A stretch of 64,000 nucleotides of DNA. Origin: Apostichopus japonicus. Lineage: Eukaryota > Echinodermata > Holothuroidea > Aspidochirotida > Stichopodidae. Below the pieces are notes generated by a model. That model ran no database searches. It was given only the letters and a program-made list of their open reading frames with translations, and was not told where the DNA came from. The stretch's first letter is position 1, and every line of letters begins with the position of its first letter. The translations under genes and the position numbers were made by a program. This document shows positions 37,501-49,667 of the stretch, piece by piece. The stretch is taken from positions 3,643,001 to 3,707,000 of the forward strand of contig NC_092561.1 in NCBI RefSeq assembly GCF_037975245.1, read 5' to 3'.

Positions 37501-40500
37501 CGTCATCAAATACCCCTTCCTTAAAAATATTGGGTGTTCAAATTAAGGCTTAACTTTACACATAAATCGAATGTGCGGCTGAGTTTATATCTGCAATTGG
37601 CCTCATAGAAAATCCTTCAAATTCATATAGATTGTAGAACTACTCTTCATCTATACCCTCATGTAAAGATTGGAGTGATCCGATGCCCACACAAGGATAT
37701 ATGACGTCATCAAATACCCCTTCCTTAAAAATATTGGGTGTTCAAATTAAGGCTTAACTTTACACATAAATCGAATGTGCGGCTGAGTTTATATCTGCAA
37801 TTGGCCTCATAGAAAATCCTTCAAATTCATATATATTGTAGAACTACTCTTCATCTATACCCTCATGTAAAGATTGGAGTGATCCGATGCCCACACAAGG
37901 ATATATGACGTCATCAAATACCCCTTCCTTAAACATATTCACACGAGATTTCAAAATGCTTAACTTTACACATAAATCGAATGTGCGGCTGAGTCTATTT
38001 CTGCAATTGGCCTCATAGAAAATCCTTCAAATTCATATAGAATGTAGAACTACTCTTCATCTATACCCTCATGTTAAGATTGGAGTGATCCGATGCCCAC
38101 ACAAGGATTTATGACGTCATCAAATACCCCTCCCTTAAAAATATTGGGAGTTCAAATTAAAGCTTAACTTTACACATCAATCGAATGTGCGGCTGAGTTT
38201 ATATCTGCAATTGGCCTCATAGAAAATCCTTCAAATTCATATAGATTGTAGAACTACTCTTCATCTATACCCTCATGTAAAGATTGGAGTGATCCGATGC
38301 CCATACAAGGATATATGACGTCATCAAATACCCCTCCCTTAAAAATATTCACACGAGATTTCAAAATGCTAAACTTTACACATAAATCGAATGTGCGGCT
38401 GAGTTTATATCTGCAATTGGCCTCATAGAAAATCCTTCAAATTCATATAGATTGTAGAACTACTCTTCATCTATACCCTCATGTAAAGATTGGAGTGATC
38501 CAATGCCCACACAAGGATTTATGACGTCATCAAATACCCCTCCCTTAAAAATATTCACACGAGATTTCAAAATGCTAAACTTTACACATAAATCGAATGT
38601 GCGGCTGAGTTTATATCTGCAATTGGCCTCATAGAAAATCCTTCAAATTCATATAGATTGTAGAACTACTCTTCATCTATACCCTCATGTAAAGATTGGA
38701 GTGATCCGATGCCCACACAAGGATATATGACGTCATCAAATACCCCTCCCTTAAAAATATTGGGAGTTCAAATTAAAGCTTAACTTTACACATAAATCGA
38801 ATGTGCGGCTGAGTTTATATCTGCAATTGGCCTCATAGAAAATCCTTCAAATTCATATAGATTGTAGAACTACTCTTCATCTATACCCTCATGTAAAGAT
38901 TGGAGTGATCCGATGCCCACACAAGGATATATGACGTCATCAAATACCCCTTCCTTAAAAATATTGGGTGTTCAAATTAAGGCTTAACTTTACACATAAA
39001 TCGAATGTGCGGCTGAGTTTATATCTGCAATTGGCCTCATAGAAAATCCTTCAAATTCATATATATTGTAGAACTACTCTTCATCTATACCCTCATGTAA
39101 AGATTGGAGTGATCCGATGCCCACACAAGGATATATGACGTCATCAAATACCCCTCCCTTAAAAAGATTGGGTGTTCAAATTAAGACTTAACTTTACACA
39201 TAAATCGAATGTGCGGCTGAGTTTATATCTGCAATTGGCCTCATAGAAAATCCTTCAAATTCATATATATTGTAGAACTACTCTTCATCTATACCCTCAT
39301 GTAAAGATTGGAGTGATCCGATGCCCACACAAGGATATATGACGTCATCAAATACCCCTTCCTTAAAAATATTCACACGAGATTTCAAAATGCTTAACTT
39401 TACACATAAATCGAATGTGCGGCTGAGTTTATATCTGCAATTGGCCTCATAGAAAATCCTTCAAATTCATATAGATTGTAGAACTACTCTTCATCTATAC
39501 CCTCATGTAAAGATTGGAGTGATCCGATGCCCACACAAGGATATGTGACGTCATCAAATACCCCTTCCTTAAAAATATTGGGTGTTCAAATTAAGGCTTA
39601 ACTTTACACATAAATCGAATGTGCGGCTGAGTTTATATCTGCAATTGGCCTCATAGAAAATCCTTCAAATTCATATATATTGTAGAACTACTCTTCATCT
39701 ATACCCTCATGTAAAGATTGGAGTGATCCGATGCCCACACAAGGATATATGACGTCATCAAATACCCCTTCCTTAAACATATTCACACGAGATTTCAAAA
39801 TGCTTAACTTTACACATAAATCGAATGTGCGGCTGAGTCTATTTCTGCAATTGGCCTCATAGAAAATCCTTCAAATTCATATAGAATGTAGAACTACTCT
39901 TCATCTATACCCTCATGTTAAGATTGGAGTGATCCGATGCCCACACAAGGATTTATGACGTCATCAAATACCCCTCCCTTAAAAATATTGGGAGTTCAAA
40001 TTAAAGCTTAACTTTACACATCAATCGAATGTGCGGCTGAGTTTATATCTGCAATTGGCCTAATAGAAAATCCTTCAAATTCATATAGATTGTAGAACTA
40101 CTCTTCATCTATACCCTCATGTAAAGATTGGAGTGATCCGATGCCCACACAAGGATATATGACGTCATCAAATACCCCTTCCTTAAAAATATTGGGTGTT
40201 CAAATTAAGGCTTAACTTTACACATAAATCGAATGTGCGGCTGAGTTTATATCTGCAATTGGCCTCATAGAAAATCCTTCAAATTCATATATATTGTAGA
40301 ACTACTCTTCATCTATACCCTCATGTAAAGATTGGAGTGATCCGATGCCCACACAAGGATATGTGACGTCATCAAATACCCCTTCCTTAAAAATATTGGG
40401 TGTTCAAATTAAGGCTTAACTTTACACATAAATCGAATGTGCGGCTGAGTTTATATCTGCAATTGGCCTCATAGAAAATCCTTCAAATTCATATATATTG

Positions 40501-43105
40501 TAGAACTACTCTTCATCTATACCCTCATGTAAAGATTGGAGTGATCCGATGCCCACACAAGGATATATGACGTCATCAAATACCCCTTCCTTAAAAATAT
40601 TTGGTGTTTAAATTAAGGCTTAACTTTACACATAAATCGAATGTGCGGCTGAGTTTATATCTGCAATTGGCCTAATAGAAAATCCTTCAAATTCATATAT
40701 ATTGTAGAACTACTCTTCATCTATACCCTCATGTAAAGATTGGAGTGATCCGATGCCCACACAAGGATATATGACGTCATCAAATACCTTTTCCTCAAAC
40801 ATATTCACACGAGATTTCAAAATGCTTAACTTTACACATAAATCGAATGTGCGGCTGAGTCTATTTCTGCAATTAGCCTCATAGAAAATCCTTCAAATTC
40901 ATATAGATTGTAGAACTACTCTTCATCTATACCCTCATGTAAAGATTGGAGTGATCCGATGCCCACACAAGGATATATGACGTCACCAAATACCCCTTCC
41001 TCAAACACATTCAGAAGAGATTTCAAAATGCTTAACTTTACACATAAATCGAATGTGCGGCTGAGTTTATATCTGCAATTGGCCTCATAGAAACTCCTTC
41101 AAATTCATATAGATTGTAGAACTACTCTTCATCTATACCTTCATGTTAAGATTGGAGTGATCCGATGCCCACACAAGGATTTATGATGTCATCAAATACC
41201 CCTCCCTTAAAAATATTGGGAGTTCAAATTAAAGCTTAACTTTACACATCAATCGAATGTGCGGCTGAGTTTATATCTGCAATTGGCCTCATAGAAAATC
41301 CTTCAAATTCATATATATTGTAGAACTACTCTTCATCTATACCCTCATGTAAAGATTGGAGTGATCCGATGCCCACACAAGGATATATGACGTCATCAAA
41401 TACCCCTCCCTTAAAAATATTGGGAGTTCAAATTAAAGCTTAACTTTACACATAAATCGAATGTGCGGCTGAGTTTATATCTGCAATTGGCCTCATAGAA
41501 AATCCTTCAAATTCATATAGATTGTAGAACTACTCTTCATCTATACCCTCATGTAAAGATTGGAGTGATCCGATGCCCACACAAGGATATATGACGTCAT
41601 CAAATACCCCTCCCTTAAAAATATTGGGTGTTCAAATTAAGACTTAACTTTACACATAAATCGAATGTGCGGCTGAGTTTATATCTGCAATTGGCCTCAT
41701 AGAAAATCCTTCAAATTCATATATATTGTAGAACTACTCTTCATCTATACCCTCATGTAAAGATTGGAGTGATCCGATGCCCACACAAGGATATATGACG
41801 TCATCAAATACCCCTTCCTTAAAAATATTGGGTGTTCAAATTAAGACTTAACTTTACACATAAATCGAATGTGCGGCTGAGTTTATATCTGCAATTGGCC
41901 TCATAGAAAATCCTTCAAATTCATATATATTGTAGAACTACTCTTCATCTATACCCTCATGTAAAGATTGGAGTGATCCGATGCCCACACAAGGATATAT
42001 GACGTCATCAAATACCCCTTCCTTAAACATATTCACACGAGATTTCAAAATGCTTAACTTTACACATAAATCGAATGTGCGGCTGAGTCTATTTCTGCAA
42101 TTGGCCTCATAGAAAATCCTTCAAATTCATATATATTGTAGAACTACTCCTGATCTATACCCTCATGTAAGGATTGGAGTGATCCGATGCCCACACAAGG
42201 ATATGTGACGTCATCAAATACCCCTTCCTTAAAAATATTGGGTGTTCAAATTAAGGCTTAACTTTACACATCAATCGAATGTGCGGCTGAGTTTATATCT
42301 GCAATTGGCCTCATAGAAAATCCTTCAAATTCATATATATTGTAGAACTACTCTTCATCTATACCCTCATGTTAAGATTGGAGTGATCCGATGCCCACAC
42401 AAGGATTTATGACGTCATCAAATACCCCTCCCTTAAAAATATTCACACGAGATTTCAAAATGCTAAACTTTACACATAAATCGAATGTGCGGCTGAGTTT
42501 ATATCTGCAATTGGCCTCATAGAAAATCCTTCAAATTCATATAGATTGTAGAACTACTCTTCATCTATACCCTCATGTAAAGATTGGAGTGATCCGATGC
42601 CCATACAAGGATATATGACGTCATCAAATACCCCTTCCTTAAAAATATTCACACGAGATTTCAAAATGCTTAACTTTACACATAAATCGAATGTGCGGCT
42701 GAGTTTATATCTGCAATTGGCCTCATAGAAAATCCTTCAAATTCATATAGATTGTAGAACTACTCTTCATCTATACCCTCATGTAAAGATTGGAGTGATC
42801 CGATGCCCACACAAGGATATGTGACGTCATCAAATACTCCTTCCTTAAAAATATTGGGTGTTCAAATTAAGACTTAACTTTACACATAAATCGAATGTGC
42901 GGCTGAGTTTATATCTGCAATTGGCCTCATAGAAAATCCTTCAAATTCATATATATTGTAGACCTACTCTTCATCTATACCCTCATGTAAAGATTGGAGT
43001 GATCCGATGCCCACACAAGGATATATGACGTCATCAAATACCCCCTTCTCCAAAATATTCACACGAGATTTCAAATTATAGCTTAACTTTACACATACAT
43101 CGAAA
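34561..43105. repeat. 8.5 kb satellite array, 42 monomers of 204 or 206 bp
   Basis: The phrase gtagaactac (one copy reads gtagacctac) marks each monomer: 42 occurrences from 34581 to 42958. After a first 190-bp and a second 203-bp monomer, spacing is strictly 204 or 206. Two types differ in one segment: the 204 type has gggtgttcaaattaagg and the 206 type has cacacgagatttcaaaatgc. All share ggatatatgacgtcatcaaa, gaatgtgcggctgagttt and gcaattggcctcatag. Edge monomers at both ends are the most diverged, as expected when unequal exchange homogenises the middle. Blocks of several monomers recur with offsets of 4708, 2048 and 1844 bases. No open reading frame is maintained. Confidence 0.97.
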
Positions 43106-44358
43106 TAAAATATTTTTCGACAGTTTAACTATTTAGTTTCCGTCTTTCTATTTCCTATTCTCTCATTCCTGTTTTCTAGTATTTCTTCCCATCTCTTCTC
43201 TCATGTTTTCTTTGTGCCAACTGGGTTGGTGTCTGGGTAGGGGGGCCGATCGACGTTATCCCACCACCCGTATAATCGGCTCTGTGATACGACTTCACTT
43301 TAACTGTATACTTGATATGCGTATATCGCTACACTGCTATACAAATGCAGTTGCATTTACACTTGTTGAAGGCTCCCGTTTTCCCATGTCTATTTCCATA
43401 TGTAAGGCTGAAATGATTCAAAGATAAGTTCAAGATGTGATTGATGTCATTATTAAACGGTCTCTGACACATTCCATGCAGCCAATTCAGATCAAATCCC
43501 TTGAGTGTCTAGTCACGTTTAGTTGGAAATTAGGATTCACTTCGGGGCTTGCTTGAATATGTCATCATGTTTGCAAATATAGCCTATTTCGTCGTGTTTA
43601 AAATATTTTTATTTTTTATTTTGGGATTAAATGTAAGTTTGATATGTGATTTTAAATATATATCATCTTGGTGTTTAACATCTTTGGTAAAAGCATATGT
43701 TTGCTTGTGAATTGACATATATTTTCAATGTATGTGCATTTCATATTATATTGTTTATGTATACTTAGTTTGTATTTTTATACATGCTTCTTTGCCTCTT
43801 GTTTCGCTTTTGCGGTCATGGCCGCCCATATGCTGATTGGTGAGTGACATAATCTATCATTTACGAAGAAATGTAAGTAAAACCTTTCACTATGACGCAA
43901 TCGTTGAATTGTGGCTTTGTGTAGAGGTTTAAATTCTTAATGTTAAGATAAAGCTGACACCGAGAAAGGAAAAGTTAACCAACTGATGACCGCAAAGGCG
44001 TTCTATACCGCCACTGTCGTCCAAGTTTGATGAATTTGCCAATTAGTATATATTTATCAGTTTATGACAGTAAACAGATTCGACTTCCTGTTTAGTGGGT
44101 GATGGGGGGGGGGAGGGGTGGCACGTTTTGGCTGTAAACGGGGTCACTTTATTCGTTGAACATTAAAACGTGTGTGCACCAGGTATTCTGAAGCCATCAC
44201 TAGAATTCCTCTTTAGGGTTGTTTTGGCTACATATCGCTAGATCGACTGTTCAACGGAACAAGGGTTTAGGATTTGTAAATTAATTGAATTCGACCAGTT
44301 TGAGAAGTGCACTGTTATTCGTTTCCGTTTCATATGAGCGGCTACACTTTGTGAGACC
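43106..44358. other. Gene-free DNA between the satellite and the PHD-USP-Ulp1 locus
   Basis: No supported exon; the 74-codon frame at 43203-43427 has no motif. A G-rich run (ten G, then agggg) occurs near 44104-44118. Confidence 0.4.
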
Positions 44359-44419
44359 ATGCCATTTTCGAAAAAGTACAAGTTTTCGGAAGAAGAAGTC
44401 CTACGCTGCATTGCTAAAG
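44359..44419 (+). CDS. Candidate first exon of the PHD-USP-Ulp1 gene
   Basis: An ATG at 44359 begins MPFSKKYKFSEEEVLRCIAK and one further base before AAAG|GTTGGT, a usable but not ideal donor. The phase is 1, exactly what the acceptor at 49668 needs. If joined, SEEEVLRCIAK would continue into the helical, Trp-containing start of the large exon (RQTKWQQ..RHDSLWYQVA), resembling the spacing of small SANT/MADF-like DNA-binding folds. That resemblance and the join are inferences. If unspliced, the frame ends after 34 codons at 44461-44463. The 5.2 kb intron would hold all the transposons listed below. Confidence 0.4.
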
Positions 44420-44727
44420 GTTGGTACTGCTTATACAAATACCCATTATGCAATTTCAAGTAATAATTGAAGGTTCTAGCGGCTAGCCATCATTTGTTTC
44501 GAGGCTAGGTTGAAAAGATGCCGCAGGCTACTACTGCTATAGCAGATATACAGTTAGTATATTTATTATATTTATATAAGGGCGACGTTCGAATAAGGCT
44601 GTCGCAGGATGTACCCGGCCCGTGATTTGATTGGTTGATATTCCGCAAGTTGTTTGCAAATATTAGAGCTTCTATGGTATATTACTTGCACAAAAAACTA
44701 AACCAGGATTCCTTAGAGCGTTTAATT

Positions 44728-44892
44728 CATAGGCGTAAAAAAAAACTGCCCCCCAAATTTCCAGAGGACAAAAATTCGGGCAAAAGTCCTGAAAAATTTG
44801 GGCAGCCTAAGAGGAGGAAAAATATATATATATATATTTATATATATATATCTATATTTAAAAATTTGAAAAGATTCGGGCAAGCTACTCCA

Positions 44893-44928
<36 letters not shown>

Positions 44929-45667
44929 TGGAGTAGCTTGCCCGAATCTTTTCAAATTTTTGCCTGACAATTCCATGATTGTCTTTATTTAGCATCATGA
45001 TGCCCGAATATCTCCGTGTAACACCACCGTAAGCGCAGCTCATCTGGGCTATCACGCTTTTTGCACGATCATTTTTTTTCTTCTAACTAGTCAATTGTAT
45101 ACCTGGACATCCCCGACATGAGTGTATATAAGAAACATTTTCTTTTTCATGGATGGGTGGGGGTGCCTACAAGCCTAGAAGTACAGGTTTATCATATTCT
45201 TTGTTATGTTTTATACTTTTTTTGTGAGACAAATTGAAGCCTCACCCGACACAGCGACATTATCCCGCCTACGTGTCGTTGAACAATGTGTGTTTTTCTG
45301 GAGGTAGCTGAGTACTTGTGTTAAGATAATAAATACGGTAACTAAATTTGAGCTTAAAAAATATACTGTCCCATTTTTCCCCTTCAAAGTGATGTTACCA
45401 TATTTTCTTCTTCTAATTTACCAAATTTTTGGGGAAGTGTAAATTTCTAAAACGTGAGATTATAAAATAAAGAATGTTTAGATGCAACTTGCAAAGCCTC
45501 AGAAGTGCCGTTTCCGGCAATCTGAGAGGCATTTTTTGCCAACAATTTTCTTGTACGCTACGCGCCAACCAATGGTGGCGCTCCGCTTAGATAGTGTCAT
45601 GAGAACTTTCGGACACAAAAATTTCTGCCCCCCCCCCCAAAAACTGAATTGGTCCCGTACGCCTATG
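44728..45667. mobile_element. Non-autonomous hAT-type transposon, 940 bp
   Basis: Inverted ends CATAGGCGTA at 44728 and TACGCCTATG ending at 45667 are flanked by 8-base direct repeats GTTTAATT (44720-44727) and GTATAATT (45668-45675), which differ at one base. Eight-base duplications are typical of hAT transposition. There is no transposase. Inside are a perfect palindrome (44860-44961) and a segment (45474-45597) shared with the small element at 60.1 kb. Confidence 0.7.
44860..44961. repeat. Perfect 102-bp palindrome
   Basis: The two 51-base arms are exact reverse complements about the point between 44910 and 44911, with no loop. The outer part of each arm is unique sequence (aaaatttgaaaagattcggg, then caagctactccatat) and the centre is TA repeat. 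It lies inside the 940-bp element. Confidence 0.97.
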
Positions 45668-46189
45668 GTATAATTTATAGTATACAAGTGATGTCATTTT
45701 TGCTGCTTAGCTTAGATTCGGTTGTATCAAAATCATAACGTCAGGATGTTTTGTCAATTACGAATTAACGTTTCCAAAACATTCATTGACAGACAATGGC
45801 AAATTAACCTTTTAAAGGTATAGGTGGACATGCTATGGATTGGCCTGAAAATTATTCATTGAGAATAAACGAACAGAATCATGCCTTTTCACCTAAAGAA
45901 AAACTCTTGTAATTACATAGTTATACAATTAAATGCATTGAAATTAAATTCATAGCTTGAAGCGAAAAAAATCTATTAATTCTCTGGCTCATATTGAATT
46001 ATTTTAGTACACAAACAATACTGTGCTGACAGTTTAGTCGAAAGAGACAGTCATTTATAGAAATTGATGTCAAATTTAGCAGATTCTCACTGACCAAAAA
46101 CGTGATGCTTAAAAGCTCATGAATGTACAGGTCACCGTGTAACGTCAATCTGCATAGGGAGTGAACCGCGAACGCGAACCAATAACAAT
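45668..46189. other. Spacer between two hAT-type elements
   Basis: No exon or repeat recognised beyond the target duplications at its edges. Confidence 0.5.
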
Positions 46190-46197
46190 GGACTTTC

Positions 46198-47622
46198 CAG
46201 GGACGTAGACAGGGGGAGGGGCGGTGGGAGCGATCGCCCCCCCCCCTTTGAGTACGCGAAAAAAATTGAACTAAAACCAGGTAATATTAAGCCCTCTGTT
46301 CAGGTTGAAGGAAGTAAAGCGACTCTTCTCAATATTCGACTGAAAGTTCGTCTACTACATAATACAATAAACTTTCTTCGCACATCAATAATGCTCCCTA
46401 TGTGAGAACTGCCCCTTTCAAAATTCTGCCAGGGACTTTTTAAGAAATTTCTCAAAAAGGGACCATATCATGATACGAGTGTCGCCAAGCATATGAAGAA
46501 TATTTTAATCCCAAAATGACGTTGACATTAACAGTTTTCACACAGCTCAGACATGATTTTACTTATACAGCCCCAACAATGTACCGTCAGCCATGCTGTT
46601 TATTTTGTTATGCTTAGGGAAATGGAGCAATACGAGGCACATAGAATAGTACGGTGGCTTAATAGAGACATATATGAAAGAAAGGAAAGTGTCCTCAAAT
46701 TTCAAAATGTTAACATATAAAGTCAACATTTAGACACTTTACCTCAAAATTGTGACTTGTTTTTTCACAATTTTGACTTTTTATCTCATAATGACTTCTT
46801 ATCCAAAAATTGTGACCATTTATCTCACAATTGTGTCTTTCTATCTCAAAATGTCTGAAAGATTTTACTTTTTATCTCAAAATGTTGACTGCTAACTTAA
46901 CAAGGATGTACGAAGTCTGCGTACGTCGTACGTAATAATTTTGTTTTCCACATCCTCTCTAGAGCTTCTCAAGGATGCATGCTGCCTGTTAAATTTCACA
47001 CTTATTAATTAATTTACGGAATATATGATGTTACAAACACGTGTCAAATATATATTGTTTAGTGTTGAAATGGGTTTTTACTAGTCAATCTGGGCTTCTT
47101 ATTACAGTGGCCAAATCTGATAGTGTTTGTATTTGCAGAGATTGGTAAAACTCATTGCGTCACTCAGTCATAGTGCTTGTACTAGTAGTGTACTACAGAA
47201 TAAATATTCAGATAAAAAGTATACAAACATTTTGAGATAAAAAGTAAACATATTTAGATATAAAGTCAACATTTTCAGATAAAAATGTCCCAATTAAGCC
47301 ACCGTAGAATAGTGATGAGATTTCATCTCAAGTTTTAAACATGTTGGCATAGCTGAAGTCTTACCAAAATTGTCATATTTTGGGACACTGTTTTCTCTCT
47401 CCTATGTCCCTCTTAAGCCACCCAAGAACAGTAATGAGGAATTCATCGCAATTGTTTAAACATGCTGGTATGGTTAAAGTATCTAGGGTGGGGGTGGGGA
47501 GGTAGAAAGGGATCTAACTGGAGTGGGGCCGTAAAAGGGACTGGGGGGCCTATGCCCCAGTTAGTACGTTGCAAAATACCCTGAATTCTGCTCCCTCTTT
47601 CAAGTTTCTGGCTAGGTCCCGG
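46198..47622. mobile_element. Non-autonomous hAT-type transposon, 1425 bp
   Basis: The left end reads CAGGGACGTAGACAG and the right end, in reverse complement, CCGGGACCTAGCCAG; they match at 12 of 15 bases. Perfect 8-base direct repeats GGACTTTC flank it at 46190-46197 and 47623-47630. It encodes no transposase, and a second inverted-repeat element is inserted in it (46650-47306). After the nested element, two related blocks (about 47293-47365 and 47412-47485, both with ttaagccacc and taaacatg) form an internal duplication. Confidence 0.8.
46650..47306. mobile_element. Nested inverted-repeat element, about 655 bp
   Basis: It begins TACGGTGGCTTAAT and ends with the exact reverse complement ATTAAGCCACCGTA. 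The sequence gaatag lies immediately outside both ends; counting the terminal TA the direct repeat is TAGAATAG (8 bases), so the exact target-duplication length is ambiguous. The interior is a degenerate repeat built on ttatctcaaaattgtgac at about 46735-46890, and a related gagataaaaagt block in the opposite sense near 47233-47285. Confidence 0.7.
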
Positions 47623-47630
47623 GGACTTTC

Positions 47631-48418
47631 CACATACTTCTCGTAATAATGTGAACCTTTTATTAACTCTTCCATTAAACGTGCAGCTACAACAAAAAGA
47701 ACTGGTTTTTAGAATTATTCACACATTGGTTAACTCATTTCGTGTAACAATTAAATAAAGCCGCTATATATTTGCGTCTTATTCAATATTTCTCAAACGC
47801 TCATTGGCTCCACGATGCCATAACGACATACATAACTAGCTTATCTTTTTAAATCTTACTACAAATGGTGAACTAAAAGTCGAACAATTTACAAATTTCA
47901 AAGTTGTTTTACTCGAAGATATTTTTCGTCAGAATCGCAATAGACCACGCCCATAATATGAATATTTAAATACTGTGAACTTCATTCAATAATGAGGTAA
48001 ATAATTTTCACTTTACCGGCGTCCTAAGCAACCCAGTAAACCAATACGTACTACAACACAATCTTTTATATGTGTGTTGTGTAAGGCCGACGTGATTCCG
48101 ACGCAACATTTGTGAATTGTAGGGATTGAATCTATTTTAAGGCAACGGCTCATAAATGTTAGCTATTAAAACTAGTGGATTTTTGGCGACTGTATGCGAT
48201 TAATTTTAAATGAGGAATTAGTCGGAGGACACTCTACTCATTATCTGCAGAGTCCCTTATTACTCGCCAATAAACACTGTTGGCAGGGAAAAACTTGGAT
48301 ATCTTAGTTTGCTGTTTTTTATTTATATGTGTAAACAACTCGATGGACATTCAAAGGGGTGAAAAACGGCGACAAAACGCAAAAAGCGGATATGAAACGA
48401 AGGACTTACTATTATATG
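47631..48418. other. Intron or intergenic DNA without recognised features
   Basis: No supported exon. If exon 44359-44419 is real, this is part of the first intron of the PHD-USP-Ulp1 gene. Confidence 0.4.
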
Positions 48419-48851
48419 CGTATATGGCAAACCATGTGGGACAAACACCACATAATATATCCGCGTAGTAATTCGAACATATACGCGTATTAATTGGAAT
48501 ATACATGCGTGTACATGTGTATAGTTTCGCTGTTTGAAGCGATCTCGGGAGCCCGCCAAAATATTTTCGTTGATATATGTACACAGCAAGAGCGGAAATG
48601 TGTTTTCGTGTACATTCGAATTAATCCGTGCATAGTCTATATTGGATTTAATCCCCATATGTATTCTATTTAATACGTGTATATATTCGAATTAATACGT
48701 GTATATATTCGAATTAATACGTGTATATATTCGAATTAATATGCGGATATATTTAAGCCATATGATTGGCTAATAATATATACGCGTATAAATTCCAATT
48801 AATACGCTCATATATTATGCGGTGTTTATCCCACATGGCTTGCCATATACG
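48419..48851. mobile_element. Long inverted-repeat MITE, 433 bp
   Basis: The left arm begins cgtatatggcaaaccatgtg at 48419; the right arm reads, in reverse complement from 48851, cgtatatggcaagccatgtg. Similarity continues for about 85-90 bases (ggacaaacaccacataat versus ggataaacaccgcataat). The core has three tandem 22-base units of cgtgtatatattcgaattaa type at 48676-48741. A clear target duplication was not found, so the superfamily is not assigned. Confidence 0.75.
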
Positions 48852-49667
48852 TACTTGTTGTGTGCATATCACTCAGATACTGTATGCATATGGTATGTGT
48901 GAGATCGGACACGTATCTCGCGCTTGTGGCATAGACAAATAAGCCAGTTTAGACAGCGCATGCGGTACAAAGCCGCGTGACGCCATTCACAGACTCATTC
49001 ATAGACTTTAAGGGTTTTACATAGGGACGGATATAAAACTTGTAAATGTTGCTCCAGGACACGAGTCATTGATTTGCGTACAAGTATAGGGGACATTTGA
49101 TATTGCGTCCGTTCATCTCAAAAAGTGTGGGACATATCCCCATGTCTCCTCCCCCACCCCCCCCCCCGGATTGACGCCCATGTGCCTCGGTAGCAGAGAC
49201 TCTCACTGTGCGACACGTGGCAAAGTATACACGAACATTTTAGCGAATTACGTTTAAGATAAAAAACAGATAATTGGTGAAGGTAAGACTGATAAATATG
49301 AAAGGAGAAAAAGGTGACCCCCCCCCCCAAAAAAAAATCATGCTCATGATACGTCATCCGTTGAACAAGTGATAAGGTACCAACAGCGATGACCAGAGTG
49401 TACGTGTACATAATATGTACAATATGTGTACTGATTTGTATGATAAATATATGTATATATATATATATATATATGTATGTATATATATATATATACACGC
49501 ATACATATATACATATGCGTGTGTGTGTGCTTGTTACACATATTCTATATATTACATATTCTATATTTTATATTATATGTTACATATTTATTTTATTTTC
49601 TGTTTATCTTATATATTGTATGATATATTATACATTATTACACTTTTTCATACACTTTTTTTCCCAG
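48852..49667. other. Intron end with C-runs and a TA repeat
   Basis: It contains C-runs near 49150-49168 and 49318-49328 and a TA/TG microsatellite at about 49446-49530. It ends with a strong pyrimidine tract and acceptor (tttttttcccag) at 49656-49667. The frame of the following exon runs back through the TA repeat, giving a Tyr/Ile-rich leader that is not credible protein. Confidence 0.6.

Noticed and set aside
34561-43105. Regular repeats that might suggest a CRISPR array
   Set aside because: Monomers are 204-206 bases and contiguous with no unique spacers, and the context is clearly eukaryotic. It is a satellite.
49415-49667. N-terminal extension of the large protein (Tyr/Ile/Cys-rich)
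   Set aside because: It is encoded by a TA/TG repeat and the pyrimidine tract before a strong acceptor, so it is most likely intron.
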